Of a stretch of DNA of 64,000 nt, positions 8,601-17,464 are shown piece by piece. Made by a program: the position numbers and the translations under genes. Positions within the stretch are counted from its first letter, which is position 1, and each line of letters starts with the position of its first letter. The DNA comes from GCA-2686265 sp036010965 (lineage in GTDB: Bacteria > Planctomycetota > UBA1135 > GCA-002686595). Under the pieces are notes generated by a model. That model saw only the letters and a list, made by a program, of their open reading frames with translations, ran no database searches and was not told the DNA's origin. The stretch lies in the NCBI GenBank assembly GCA_036010965.1, contig DASCMO010000010.1:1-64000 (forward strand), given 5' to 3'.

Positions 8601-10245
8601 AGCCGCTCCCGCCGGGCCCGAGTGGATCGCGGTACCAGAACTGGAAGTGCCAGGCGCCGCCGGGGAGCAGGGCGCCGGGCCCCGATCCCGCGGGAGGCAC
8701 CGTGAAGTCGACCGGCCGCTCAAGGTCTCCGAAGCCGTCGGTGAGCTGCGGCGGGTTGAAGCGGAACAGGCCGACGCTGCCCCCGCCCACGCAGCGCACG
8801 CCGTCACCGAAGGGCAAGTCGACGCGCTGGGGCCCGTAGAAGAAGAGCCCGAACTGCTGAGGTGGTGCGTTCCAGACGGCGAGCACCAGATCGCTCGCTC
8901 CCACGCTCGTGGTGCCGTAGAAGTCGATCACGGCCGGGGCGCCAGACGAGTTGGGGCTGGCGCTGCAGAAGCTCACGCCGATGTCGCAGGCAGTCGGCAG
9001 ACACGAGCTCTCGGAACGCGAGCGCATGAGGGCCGCCGCGGTCGGGTGGTACATCGTCGTGATGTTGTTCATGCCGCCGCTGCACAGGTGGCAGTAGCTC
9101 ATGATCGTGCCCACATCCGTACAGATCTGGTCGTTGTGGCAGGGGCCGGGCGCTGTGCACTGATCGAGGGGAGGGCAGTAGTCGTGCGTGTGCGGAGAGC
9201 CGAAGTTGTGCCCGGTCTCGTGGGCGAAGACCATGAAGTCCCATGTGTAGGGGCCCTGCTTGACCGGGAAGGGCATGTTTCCGTCCAGGTTGCCGCTCGC
9301 GGAGAAGCCGTAGGTCGTGTTGCAGAGCACGTCGAGGTAGGCGCAGCCTCCGCCCAGGTTGGCGCCGCTGACGAAGTGGGCCAGGTGCGCATTGGCGGGG
9401 ATGTTTCCCGCCCAGGCTCCCTGGAACTCGCCCAGCATCTCGCACGAGCTTCCGCCGTTGTCCCCGGTGACCCACGGGTCATTCGGCGTGTCCCACAGCC
9501 CCAGGTAGGGCATGCGCAGGAACACGTCGAGCTGGTAGCTGAAGCGGTCGGCGGTGGCCGCGAAGAGCATCACTGCATAGGCCTCCGCGGCGGTCAGGTC
9601 CCCGAACAGCGAGTAGTACTGCCAGTCGGTCTCGACGGCCATGTCGCACAAGAGTGGCACGCCGCTGCCCATGGGCAGGGAGTCACCGGGCGGTGTCACG
9701 AGGGTGCGTGAGGCGTCGTGGAGGGAGCGCGGGTCGGCGCCACAGAAAGCTCCCAGCCCCGCGCCCGTCGCGAGCAGGTCCTCCTCACTCACCAGGTATC
9801 CCGTGCAGCGACTCCAGTCGCCGCCTGGAGCGGCGGCGAGCAGATGGAACAGCTCACCGCGCGTGCGGATCCAGCCGCGTGATCCGAAGAGCGAGAAGGC
9901 CAGCCAGACCTGCGAGTCGCTCTCGCCTGCGATGCTCCCCGACCAGATCGAGAGGGCGCTCGCGCTCAGAGTGCTGGGAGCCGGCGCCCCGTTCACGCGC
10001 AACTCGCGGGGCGCTTCGGCGGTCACGCGTCGAAGCAGCAGGTCGGCCTGGCGTCCGTCGGGGAGCGGCGTCCCCACCAGCCTGACGCTCTCGCGCTCCC
10101 AGAGCGCGGCGATCGCATCGTGGTCGGGGGTCAGCTCGGCGCCCAGGATGCCGCCTGCGCAGTCCCCCGGGTTGAGAGGGAAGGGCATGCCCTCGCCCGC
10201 GGACGGGGCGATGGCGGCGATCGCGATCAGGAGCAGGGAGTGCAT
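8560..10245 (-). CDS. Secreted reprolysin-like zinc metalloprotease with planctomycete-type C-terminal domain
   Basis: A 561-residue exported protein: signal peptide in the first approx. 18 residues, a pro-like region, then a metzincin catalytic domain. The zinc site reads HETGHNFGSPH (HExxHxxGxxH) and the Met-turn GTIMSYC follows about 50 residues later, typical of M12B/adamalysin-type peptidases. Cysteine content is high around the active site (CPPLDQC, CHNDQIC), suggesting disulfides and extracellular action. From about residue 418 the protein has an all-beta tail (FCSASPNSSGAP, FGLFFYGPQ, FQFWYRDP) of a kind I associate with secreted planctomycete proteins; its role is unknown and may be surface attachment or sorting. 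The ATG at 10245 is chosen because it starts the signal peptide. Confidence 0.88.
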   Translation of the reverse strand: MHSLLLIAIAAIAPSAGEGMPFPLNPGDCAGGILGAELTPDHDAIAALWERESVRLVGTPLPDGRQADLLLRRVTAEAPRELRVNGAPAPSTLSASALSIWSGSIAGESDSQVWLAFSLFGSRGWIRTRGELFHLLAAAPGGDWSRCTGYLVSEEDLLATGAGLGAFCGADPRSLHDASRTLVTPPGDSLPMGSGVPLLCDMAVETDWQYYSLFGDLTAAEAYAVMLFAATADRFSYQLDVFLRMPYLGLWDTPNDPWVTGDNGGSSCEMLGEFQGAWAGNIPANAHLAHFVSGANLGGGCAYLDVLCNTTYGFSASGNLDGNMPFPVKQGPYTWDFMVFAHETGHNFGSPHTHDYCPPLDQCTAPGPCHNDQICTDVGTIMSYCHLCSGGMNNITTMYHPTAAALMRSRSESSCLPTACDIGVSFCSASPNSSGAPAVIDFYGTTSVGASDLVLAVWNAPPQQFGLFFYGPQRVDLPFGDGVRCVGGGSVGLFRFNPPQLTDGFGDLERPVDFTVPPAGSGPGALLPGGAWHFQFWYRDPLGPGGSGFNFSDGLTLLFCP

Positions 10246-10368
10246 GGCGACCTTTGCAGGGACTGAACTCGTGTTCTGAGGCGATTCTACCCGACCCCGG
10301 TGCCGAATAGGCTCCTGTTCCCTTGCGCGCGGCGGGTGGATGGACCGAGTATGTCGGCCGGAGTGAGG

Positions 10369-11028
10369 ATGAGCACCACCGTCAAAGCCGGGTTGGACAT
10401 CGCTGACGAGGCCCCGCGAGTCGGGCGCATCTCGGCCTGGATCGCCTTGCCGTGGTTCTTGACCCTCGTGCGCATCGGCTTGATCCCCGTCCTCGTGATG
10501 GGCTGGGCGGAATGTCAGGCCGCCGCCGAGGCCGGCGCGCCGACCGCCGGCGCGCGCCGCTGGGTGATGTTGCTGCTGGTGGCGATCGGCGTCTCCGACG
10601 TGCTCGACGGCGCCTTCGCGCGCTGGCTCGATGTGCGCACGCGCGCCGGCGCGCGCCTGGACGCCGTGGCTGACAAGCTGGCCCAACTGGCGATCCTGGC
10701 CACCATCGTCTTCGCCCCCGGCCCGGCTTTCCCCTCCGTCCCCCTGTGGTTCTTGGCCCTGTTCGTGGGCCGCGATCTCCTGGAGGCCGCCGGTTTCGCG
10801 GCCCTGCGCCTGCGCCGTGGTCCGGTCGAGGGCGAGCATCGCTGGCACGGCAAGGCTTCCACCGTCCTGGTCTTCGCCCTCTTCGCCGCGGTCATCGCCG
10901 ACGCGCCCGCCGCCCTCGTGCGCGTCCTCGTGGGCCTTTCCTCGGCGCTAGTGGTCTTCTCCACCGCCCTCTACGCCGGCGATGGGCTGCGCCTGTGGCG
11001 CGCGGCCCGCCGCGCGAAGAACGCGTAA
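10369..11028 (+). CDS. CDP-alcohol phosphatidyltransferase
   Basis: An integral membrane enzyme (219 aa, five to six hydrophobic helices) that should transfer a phosphatidyl group from a CDP-linked donor to an alcohol, as in phosphatidylglycerophosphate or cardiolipin/inositol-phosphate synthesis. The family signature D-x2-D-G-x2-A-R-x8-G-x3-D-x3-D is complete: it begins SDVLDGAFARWLD and continues through ARLDAVADK. The helix before it (FLTLVRIGLIPVLVMGW) matches the usual first membrane helix of PgsA-like proteins. The start is set at the ATG at 10369, which has GGAG 5 bp upstream; an in-frame ATG at 10351 is the alternative. Substrate alcohol cannot be told from sequence. Confidence 0.88.
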   Translation: MSTTVKAGLDIADEAPRVGRISAWIALPWFLTLVRIGLIPVLVMGWAECQAAAEAGAPTAGARRWVMLLLVAIGVSDVLDGAFARWLDVRTRAGARLDAVADKLAQLAILATIVFAPGPAFPSVPLWFLALFVGRDLLEAAGFAALRLRRGPVEGEHRWHGKASTVLVFALFAAVIADAPAALVRVLVGLSSALVVFSTALYAGDGLRLWRAARRAKNA

Positions 11029-11089
11029 AGCTCGGCGGCCGGATCGGCCGATGTCAGGGGTTCCCCGGCCTTCCGACGATGAGGTAACC

Positions 11090-11371
11090 ATGGCTTCTCC
11101 CGATCCCGAACAGGTTGAGCTCGATGATCGACGCGGGGCCCGACGCCTGCCGAGTTCCGCGACCGTCCGCCTGCGCTTCCTCTCCGAGGAGATCGAGGGG
11201 CTGGCCGAGAACGTCGCCCCCGGCGGCGTGCTGTTCTTCACCGAGGGCGAGGTGCGTCTCGCGGTCGAGCTCACCGAGGACGGCGTCTCCCGCACCGCCA
11301 CCGGCCACCTCGTGCGTTGCGAGCGCATCGACGGCAACCGCCGCGGCTGGGCAGTGGAGTTCGATTCCTAG
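11090..11371 (+). CDS. PilZ-domain protein (possible c-di-GMP effector)
   Basis: A 93-residue single-domain protein. It has the PilZ pattern: RRGARR near residue 14, in the place of the RxxxR arm that grips cyclic di-GMP, then a short beta barrel with ENVAPGGVLFF in the place of the (D/N)xSxxG motif. The Ser of that motif is Ala here, so affinity for the nucleotide may be lowered or lost. The ATG at 11090 has GAGG 5 bp upstream. The gene lies 61 bp after the phosphatidyltransferase gene and is followed directly by a hairpin terminator, so both may share a transcript. The target of regulation is unknown. Confidence 0.75.
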   Translation: MASPDPEQVELDDRRGARRLPSSATVRLRFLSEEIEGLAENVAPGGVLFFTEGEVRLAVELTEDGVSRTATGHLVRCERIDGNRRGWAVEFDS

Positions 11372-11401
11372 ACAAGAGGGCTGCGACCGCAGCCATCTTG
11401 T
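11372..11401 (+). terminator. Hairpin terminator after the PilZ gene
   Basis: A near-perfect hairpin starts on the base after the stop codon: ACAAGA and GGCTGC pair with GCAGCC and TCTTGT, with loop GACC and one mismatched base on each side. The T-tract is weak (TTGTT). It lies between convergent genes, so it may work for both strands. Confidence 0.65.
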
Positions 11402-11546
11402 TCAGACCGCGTCCTGCCTCGCCGGGACCGGCATAGCCCGAGCCTTCAGGCGCCTTGCCCTTGCGTGCCTTTCGGTGGTGGCCGCTCTCCGAGCTCAGTC
11501 GATGGGCAGCTCGAGGCGCAACCGGCCTCGTGGCGGATGCGGGCTC

Positions 11547-12584
11547 TCACTCGATGCGCAGGTCCTGCTCTAGGAAGGGGACCGGCGCTTCGAACCCGGG
11601 GGCGTCGTGCAGGCCGCGTAGGTGGACGCGCTGCGTAGCGGCTGGCAGGACCAGGTCGACAGACTCGTCGGCGCCCAGGTGGTTCTCCTTGTCGATCGTG
11701 ACCTCGCGCTGCTCGAGGGAAGCGCCCGCACCGTCAAAGGCCTCGGCCGTGAGGGAGAGCGTGCGACCCTCGAGCCCCGGGACGCGGTGGCCGCAGCGAT
11801 TGGAGATCGACAGGATCACGCCTGAATCGCCGCTGAACAGGCGCAGGCCGAAGGCACTGCGCAGGAAGGCAGGATCGCGCGGGGTCTGCAGGGCGTGGCT
11901 GCGCCCCGGACGCACCGGCGAGGCCTCGCCGGTCTCGGGATCCACGGCGGCCGAGCGCTCGACCGGCGCCATGTGGCAGCCGACGCAGCTCTGGCCCTTG
12001 GACGCTTGCTCCGTGCGCACGAAGTCCTTGGCGATCCCGATCACCGGTCCGATATTTGTCGCGTGGCAGGCGATGCAGACCCGACTCCGGCCCTCGGCGG
12101 TGAAGCTCTCGTTCACCACCGACGGGTGAGCGTCGGTGGGCTCGCCCCAGGGGCCGACGATCGTCTCGTCGGGGCCGGCGTGGCAGGCGGCACAATCGAC
12201 GCCGTGGGCGAGGTTGAGCGCCCGCGGGCGCGGCTTTTGCCGTAGGCGGTCGACATGCAGGGGCAGGGGGACGTGGCAGCCGTGGCAGCTCTTCGGCCGC
12301 CGCAAGCCGCGCAAGGCTTTCTGGTAGTGCGGATCAACCCACGCCAGGGCGTGGCGCGTTCCGGCCCACTCCTCGGTGATGGCCTCGTGACAGCGGGCGC
12401 AGCCGATCTCCCGCCAGCCTTCCACGGAGGCGGGGACGCCGTCGTCCACGGGCTGCGGGGGGCCGAGCTCATGCTCGTCGCCGCTCCCGACTGCACCCTG
12501 CAAGCCGGCCGAGGCGGCCAGAAGCGCTGTGGCGCACCAGCAGACGGCGGCGCTGCGGCCCATCCCTTGCCATCGCTCGTTCAT
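11547..12584 (-). CDS. Periplasmic pentaheme cytochrome c (c554/c'-like)
   Basis: A 345-residue exported multiheme electron carrier. After a signal peptide (about 1-31) it has five CxxCH heme sites: CARCH (62), CHGCH (100), CAACH (131), CIACH (170) and CVGCH (200). Extra histidines in between (HAL, HPS, HATN, SHAL) could be distal ligands. The arrangement, with WREIGCARCHEAITEEWAGT at the start of the heme region, resembles cytochrome c554-like proteins. The last 110 residues are beta-rich and carry no heme. It is the second gene after the NHL propeller gene on the same strand (59 bp gap). The redox partner is unknown. The start is the ATG right before the signal peptide. Confidence 0.85.
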   Translation of the reverse strand: MNERWQGMGRSAAVCWCATALLAASAGLQGAVGSGDEHELGPPQPVDDGVPASVEGWREIGCARCHEAITEEWAGTRHALAWVDPHYQKALRGLRRPKSCHGCHVPLPLHVDRLRQKPRPRALNLAHGVDCAACHAGPDETIVGPWGEPTDAHPSVVNESFTAEGRSRVCIACHATNIGPVIGIAKDFVRTEQASKGQSCVGCHMAPVERSAAVDPETGEASPVRPGRSHALQTPRDPAFLRSAFGLRLFSGDSGVILSISNRCGHRVPGLEGRTLSLTAEAFDGAGASLEQREVTIDKENHLGADESVDLVLPAATQRVHLRGLHDAPGFEAPVPFLEQDLRIE

Positions 12585-12643
12585 GTCAGGGAGCATCGGC
12601 ACTGGCGGCGGGCTCGTCAAGCCCCGCACCGGCGCGCGCGCTG

Positions 12644-13651
12644 TCAATCGAGGCGACGCAACTTGCTGATGCGCCCGAGGGCGTTCCAGTCCATGACGTA
12701 GACGTTCCCCTCGGCGTCGAAGTGCACGCAGTGGGGCGCGAGGAACTCGCCGGCGGCCCAGCGCTCACGCGGCACGCCGTTGTTCGCGCGCAGGCTCGGG
12801 TCGGGGTTGTCGCCCAGACGTGCGATCAGCTCGCCCTCACCGTCGAAGAGCGAGACGCGCCCGGCGAGCTCGGCGACCACCAGTTCGTCGCCGAAGAGGT
12901 CGGTGTGGCAGGGCCGCCGCAGACCGCCCTCGAGGGTGCGCACTGCCTCGCCCGAGAGATCGAACCATTGCAGGCGGTTGTTCTCGCGGTCGGAGACGAG
13001 CAGCAGCGGCTCGTCGCCGCGCAGGTCCATCGAGAGCCCGTGCGGTGTGCGCGTCTTGCCGGCCTCCCCGCCGGGGCCGGCGAAGGACCGCACGTATTTT
13101 CGCTTCCTGTCGTACTGGTGGATCCACGACTTCCCGTAGCCGTCGGCCACGAAGAAGCCGCCGTCGGCGGCCACGGCGATGCTGGTCGGCTTGTAGGCGT
13201 TTTCCGAGGCGTAGATCCCCGAAACCTCGGGGTAGCCGAGGGTCCAGAGCAGCTCGCCCTCCAGGGTCGCCTTGGCCACCATGTGGCGTCCGGTGTGGGT
13301 GAAGTAGAGGAACTCCCCGTCGGCTTCCTCGACGACGCACATGCCGTGCAGGCCGCCGGCCAGGTCCTCGCCCCAGGTCCCGACGAAGCGCCCGTCGGCC
13401 TCGAACACGATCACGGCCCGCTCGCTGTCGGTGTTGATGTAGACGCGTCCGGCGGAGTCGGTGACGATGCAGCCGTTGGTGTTGCCGAAGGTCACGCCCT
13501 CGGGCAGGACGCCCCAGTTTCGGACCCACTCGAAGCGGTGCTCGCCCTCGCCGAGGATGAGCGCGCCCGCGTCCTGGGCGGGAAAGAGCCGGGCGGCGAT
13601 CAGGGACGGCAGGGCCAGGGCGGCGATCAGGGCCAGGGTTCTGGTGTGCAT
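12644..13651 (-). CDS. Exported NHL-repeat beta-propeller protein
   Basis: A 335-residue protein with an N-terminal signal peptide (hydrophobic residues 4-20) followed by a six-bladed propeller. Blades are visible from recurring strand pairs such as GCIVTDSAGRVYINTDS, MCVVEEADGEFLYFTH, SIAVAADGGFFVADGYG, LLVSDRENNRLQWFD and CVHFDAEGNVYVMDWN. NHL propellers of this kind bind ligands or act as scaffolds; some are lyases, but I see no catalytic signature. It precedes the pentaheme cytochrome gene by 59 bp on the same strand, so the two are likely co-transcribed and both work in the periplasm. The intergenic region shared with the divergent NGDGD lipoprotein gene is only 74 bp. Confidence 0.82.
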   Translation of the reverse strand: MHTRTLALIAALALPSLIAARLFPAQDAGALILGEGEHRFEWVRNWGVLPEGVTFGNTNGCIVTDSAGRVYINTDSERAVIVFEADGRFVGTWGEDLAGGLHGMCVVEEADGEFLYFTHTGRHMVAKATLEGELLWTLGYPEVSGIYASENAYKPTSIAVAADGGFFVADGYGKSWIHQYDRKRKYVRSFAGPGGEAGKTRTPHGLSMDLRGDEPLLLVSDRENNRLQWFDLSGEAVRTLEGGLRRPCHTDLFGDELVVAELAGRVSLFDGEGELIARLGDNPDPSLRANNGVPRERWAAGEFLAPHCVHFDAEGNVYVMDWNALGRISKLRRLD

Positions 13652-13725
13652 GGAGCTTTCTTGTGAGACCTGGTGGGGGCGCTAGAGTACGGCAACACCC
13701 TCCACCGGAGGCCCCCCCGAACGTC

Positions 13726-15639
13726 ATGAAGCTCACCGCACGGCGCCCCGGCGCCCCGAGCACGCTGCGCGTGCTCACCCTGACCTCGCTCCTCGTCCTC
13801 TCGGCCTGCTCGAGCGGGGACGACAGGGACGATCCCCTCGACATCACCCAGCTCACCGCCACCCAGGCGATCCTGCCCACCTCGGGCGTCATCGTCTCCG
13901 GGCCGCGCCTCGCGTTCCTGGCCGACGAGGGGACTACGGGGGAGGGCGGCACCGACTTCAACGGCGACGGTGACATGCTCGATTCCAGCCCCGTGGCGCT
14001 GGATTCGCGGACCGCGGAAGAGGTCGCTCTGAACGTCGCCGCCCGCGATCTGGCCTGGGTCGACGAGGAGCTCTTCGTGGTCACCGACGAGGTGGCCGAC
14101 GACTTCGACTGGGACGGCGACGGGGACACCGACGACCGCGTGCTGTTGCATTGGAGTTCTGAAGCCGAGCTCTCCTGGGTCGCGAACCTCGCGACCGACG
14201 GCGAGCGTCAGATCCTGGCGGTGGAAGGCGAGCGCCTGCTGCTCGTGCGTGCGGAGACCGTCGCGGGGCCCATGGAATCGAACCTCGGCGTCGTGCACCA
14301 CGAGAGCCCGACGGTCGTGCGGGACGTGCTGACGACCGACACCGTGGCGGAGCTCTCGCCCGAGCTGCTCGGGGTGGACGAGGGCCTGGTCTTCCTGGCC
14401 CTCGATGAGATGCGCGAGGGGCGTGACCTGAACGGAGACGGAGACAGCCTCGACGGGCGCGTCCTGGCGTTGCTCGACGGCACCGGCGACGTGGCGGTCG
14501 GCTACGAGTTCTCCCTGCGCAATGTGGAACTGGCCCGGCCGCCCTCTCCCGCCACGCCCCTGCGCGCGAGCGACGCGGGCGATCACGACTGGCTGGTCGG
14601 CTTCCTGGTGGACGAGGAGGGCCAGGGGGAGACGAACTTCAACGACCCGCTCAACTTCACGGTTGGCTGGCAGCCCGCCCAGTGCGTCGGCGAGGAGGAC
14701 GCCGACGCCACCGACGAGGTGCTGTTCTTCCTGGACTTCGCCGCCTGGGACGCCAATTCGGTGACCTCCCCGCCCGTGAACACCGGACTCGTTGGCTCGC
14801 GGCGCATCGCCATCGTCGGCGACTACCTCGCGACCCTCAGCCCCGAGGACGACGAGGGGACCTGTTCGCTCAACGGCGACGGCGACCAGGACGACGACAT
14901 CCTGCGCTGGGTGCGTGCGAGCACGCCGGTCTCGCCCCCGACCGCCGTGGACGACCTGCTGGCCCTGGCCGCCGTCCCCGGCGGGACCTGGGGCGTGGCC
15001 GAGCTCGACGGACGGTTGGTGGTCGTCGTCGACGAGGCCGCCGACGATCGCGATCACGATCAAGACCCAGCAGCTGACCACGACCTCGTCGCCTGGCTCT
15101 CACCAGCGGCCGGTGGCCCGTTCGTCTTCGACCACGAACCCGGCTCCGAGGAGGTCTTCGCCAGCGCCACCTGGATGGGGGAGCAGAGCGACCGCGAACG
15201 CCTCGGCGTGGCCTTCCGCGAGGGCAGCATCGACATCAATGGCGACGGAGACACATCGGACAGCGTCCCGACCTTTGCGCGCTTCGAGAGCTCACCTGAG
15301 GAGCTGCTCTTCCCTGGCTTCGCCGTGGCCGTCGACAGCGACAACGCGGGGATCGTGATCCAGAACGGCTGGGCCTTCTACCGCGTCTCCGAGAGCGAGG
15401 ACGGCGCGGACTGGAACGGCGACGGCGACACCAACGACAGCCTGCTGTGGCGCACGGAACTCGTTCAGGGGCTGACGCATGTCGTCTCGATCCTCAACAC
15501 CGAGGACGGGCCGGCGGTCGTCACCCAGGCCTCGGGCGAGGTCGCCGTCAGCGCCTGGATCGTCAACGAGGCCCAGGCCGGGGACGCCAACGGGGACGGC
15601 CGCGACGACGGCTTCGCCGTGCGATATTTCGCCTGGTAG
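13726..15639 (+). CDS. Lipoprotein with seven NGDGD-type calcium-binding loops
   Basis: A 637-residue lipoprotein: the signal peptide ends in a lipobox LVLSAC, then an acidic mature part. Seven loops of the pattern D-x-(N/D)-G-D-G-(D/R)-x-x-D occur near residues 76, 128, 235, 382, 503, 563 and 621 (for example DLNGDGDSLD and DWNGDGDTND). They resemble dockerin/EF-hand or thrombospondin-3 calcium loops. Several are followed by a short strand such as RVLALLD or SLLWRTE, suggesting that each loop caps a beta-hairpin or propeller blade. The ATG at 13726 starts the lipoprotein signal and is preferred over earlier in-frame codons. The role is unknown; a surface or periplasmic calcium-stabilised binding protein is likely. 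Confidence 0.82.
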   Translation: MKLTARRPGAPSTLRVLTLTSLLVLSACSSGDDRDDPLDITQLTATQAILPTSGVIVSGPRLAFLADEGTTGEGGTDFNGDGDMLDSSPVALDSRTAEEVALNVAARDLAWVDEELFVVTDEVADDFDWDGDGDTDDRVLLHWSSEAELSWVANLATDGERQILAVEGERLLLVRAETVAGPMESNLGVVHHESPTVVRDVLTTDTVAELSPELLGVDEGLVFLALDEMREGRDLNGDGDSLDGRVLALLDGTGDVAVGYEFSLRNVELARPPSPATPLRASDAGDHDWLVGFLVDEEGQGETNFNDPLNFTVGWQPAQCVGEEDADATDEVLFFLDFAAWDANSVTSPPVNTGLVGSRRIAIVGDYLATLSPEDDEGTCSLNGDGDQDDDILRWVRASTPVSPPTAVDDLLALAAVPGGTWGVAELDGRLVVVVDEAADDRDHDQDPAADHDLVAWLSPAAGGPFVFDHEPGSEEVFASATWMGEQSDRERLGVAFREGSIDINGDGDTSDSVPTFARFESSPEELLFPGFAVAVDSDNAGIVIQNGWAFYRVSESEDGADWNGDGDTNDSLLWRTELVQGLTHVVSILNTEDGPAVVTQASGEVAVSAWIVNEAQAGDANGDGRDDGFAVRYFAW

Positions 15640-15720
15640 GGGCGCTGGGGGTTCGTATTCTCGGTCTCTCGCACGGGGGCGATCCTCGCCTGCCGCGCCG
15701 TTCTTCGGAGGGGAATAGCC

Positions 15721-16566
15721 ATGGATGATGCCGTGAAACATCGCGCAGCGCAGATGAGTGGAGAGTGGCTGGAGGTCGCCGGGACCTACGCCCTGGAGTA
15801 CGGGCCGCGCGTGCTCCAGGCCCTGGTGGTCCTCGTCCTGGGCTGGATCGCCGCCAACTTCGCGCGCGGCATCGTGCGTCGCGTGCTCACGCGCGCCGAC
15901 ACCGCGCCGGTCCTGGTGGGCTTCCTCTCCAGCCTCACCCAGCTCGTGCTGAAGGCCTTCGTGGTGGTCGCGGCCATCGCCCGGCTGGGGGTCGAGACGG
16001 CCTCCTTCGTCGCTGTTCTGGGCGCCGGCGCCTTCGCGGTCGGTCTGGCGCTCCAGGGGTCGCTCTCCAATTTCGCCGCGGGGGTGATGTTGATGATCTT
16101 CCGGCCCTTCAAGGTCGGTGACTACATCGAGGCCGGTGGCACCGCCGGTACGGTCGAGGAGGTCGGAGTCTTCGCGGCGACCCTCAAGACCGGCGACAAC
16201 AAGCGCATCATCGTCTCCAACGCGTCGATCACCGGCGGCAACATCACCAACTTCTCCGCCAACCCCACGCGCCGCGTCGACATGGTGTTCGGGATCGGTT
16301 ACGACGACGACATCGCAGAGGCACGCCGCATCATCGCCGGCATCCTGGAGGCGGACGGGCGCGTCATGGCCGAGCCCGCACCGCTGATCGCCGTGGGCGA
16401 ACTGGCGGAGAGCAGCGTCAACCTGCAGGTGCGCCCGTGGGTGGCGACCGGCGACTACTGGGGCGTCTATCGCGACACCCAGGAGGCGGTCAAGCTGGCC
16501 TTCGACGCGGCGGGCATCAGCATTCCCTGTCCGCAGCGCGAGGTCCGCGTGCACCAGGTGAGCTGA
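15721..16566 (+). CDS. mscS: Small-conductance mechanosensitive channel
   Basis: An inner-membrane channel that opens under membrane tension to release osmolytes. Length (281 aa) and layout match E. coli MscS (286 aa): three membrane helices, with the pore helix readable as AVLGAGAFAVGLALQGSLSN around residues 98-117 (alternating Gly/Ala). Then follow the beta domain (FRPFKVGDYIEAGG) with the conserved loop RIIVSNASITGGNITNFS, and an alpha/beta C-terminal domain. A strong GGAGGGG ribosome-binding site sits at 15707-15713, 7 bp before the ATG. The gene is single and ends 13 bp from the convergent phospholipase-like gene. Confidence 0.95.
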   Translation: MDDAVKHRAAQMSGEWLEVAGTYALEYGPRVLQALVVLVLGWIAANFARGIVRRVLTRADTAPVLVGFLSSLTQLVLKAFVVVAAIARLGVETASFVAVLGAGAFAVGLALQGSLSNFAAGVMLMIFRPFKVGDYIEAGGTAGTVEEVGVFAATLKTGDNKRIIVSNASITGGNITNFSANPTRRVDMVFGIGYDDDIAEARRIIAGILEADGRVMAEPAPLIAVGELAESSVNLQVRPWVATGDYWGVYRDTQEAVKLAFDAAGISIPCPQREVRVHQVS

Positions 16567-16579
16567 ACCGGGCCGCCCG

Positions 16580-17458
16580 TCAGGGCCTGGGCGTCTCCAT
16601 GCCCTCGAGAAAGGGCGCCGCCAGGCGTTCGGATTCCTCGTGACGCATGCGGCCCGGTGCCAGGCGGTGCAGGACGCGCTTGCGCAGGCCGAGGGCGCGG
16701 CGCTGAGCCTCCTTGCCGTTCGGATCGTAGTCCTGCATGCGCGCGAAGCCCCGCGGGTGCAGGGCGAGGCGGATGCGGTCCACGGCCGCATGCTGGAAGG
16801 TGGCCAGGAACCCCTTCTTGAGCGAGATCTTCTTCCTCGGGTGCAGGCGGCTCATCCCGCGCCGCCAGCGGTCGCGCTCGCTGACCAGCAGCACGTGATT
16901 GAAGATCAACTTGTTGGTGCGCATCGAGAAGGCCTTGCGGGGCACCGCGGCGTTGACCAGTTCGTCGAGCTCGTCCAGATCAGGCTGGTTCTTCAGTTGA
17001 TTGATGACGAGCCAGCGATACTCGGGGATGAAGCGGTCGGCGGAGAGTTCCCAGTAGAGGTGCCCCAACCCGCGCGTGCGCGCGTAGCGCGCCAGGTGGT
17101 AGGGGACGAAGTGATTGTGGGCGACCGTGTCCGCGGCCAGGTGCGCGAGGTAGCCCAGGATGAAGGCCTCCTGGCGTGGCGTCGTCGCCATCGCGCGCAT
17201 CTGCGTGATGACTCCCCAGCGGTGGCAGTGGTTGTACTCGCCGCCCCAGGCTTTGAAGTTGATGATGTCCGCCGCGATGTTGCCGTAGAAGAAGGCCGAC
17301 TTGTGCTCCGCGAGAAGCCGCGCGACTCTTGCTGGCAACATCTCGCGCCGTCGTCGGAAGGTTCGCTCGGCGAACTCGAGGTGGTGTCCGGGTCCCCAGC
17401 TCGCCGTGAGGACGACGGGCAGGAGCGCGATCAGGAGCAGGCAGAGGCAGAGGGTCAT
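16580..17458 (-). CDS. Zinc-dependent phospholipase C family protein
   Basis: A 292-residue, probably exported protein: the N-terminus (LCLLLIALLPVVLT) is a signal peptide or anchor. It has the zinc-dependent phospholipase C/S1-P1-like pattern: WGPGHHLEFAE just after the signal (the N-terminal Trp and His are zinc ligands in the family), then FFYGNIAADI with the Asp ligand, a following HCHRW, and GYLAHLAADTVAHNHFVPYH with several metal-binding His/Asp residues. The C-terminal 90 residues are basic and not recognised. Phosphodiesterase activity is inferred from the family only. The GT-C-like fragment gene ends 6 bp upstream on the same strand. Confidence 0.82.
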   Translation of the reverse strand: MTLCLCLLLIALLPVVLTASWGPGHHLEFAERTFRRRREMLPARVARLLAEHKSAFFYGNIAADIINFKAWGGEYNHCHRWGVITQMRAMATTPRQEAFILGYLAHLAADTVAHNHFVPYHLARYARTRGLGHLYWELSADRFIPEYRWLVINQLKNQPDLDELDELVNAAVPRKAFSMRTNKLIFNHVLLVSERDRWRRGMSRLHPRKKISLKKGFLATFQHAAVDRIRLALHPRGFARMQDYDPNGKEAQRRALGLRKRVLHRLAPGRMRHEESERLAAPFLEGMETPRP

Positions 17459-17464
17459 CGAACC

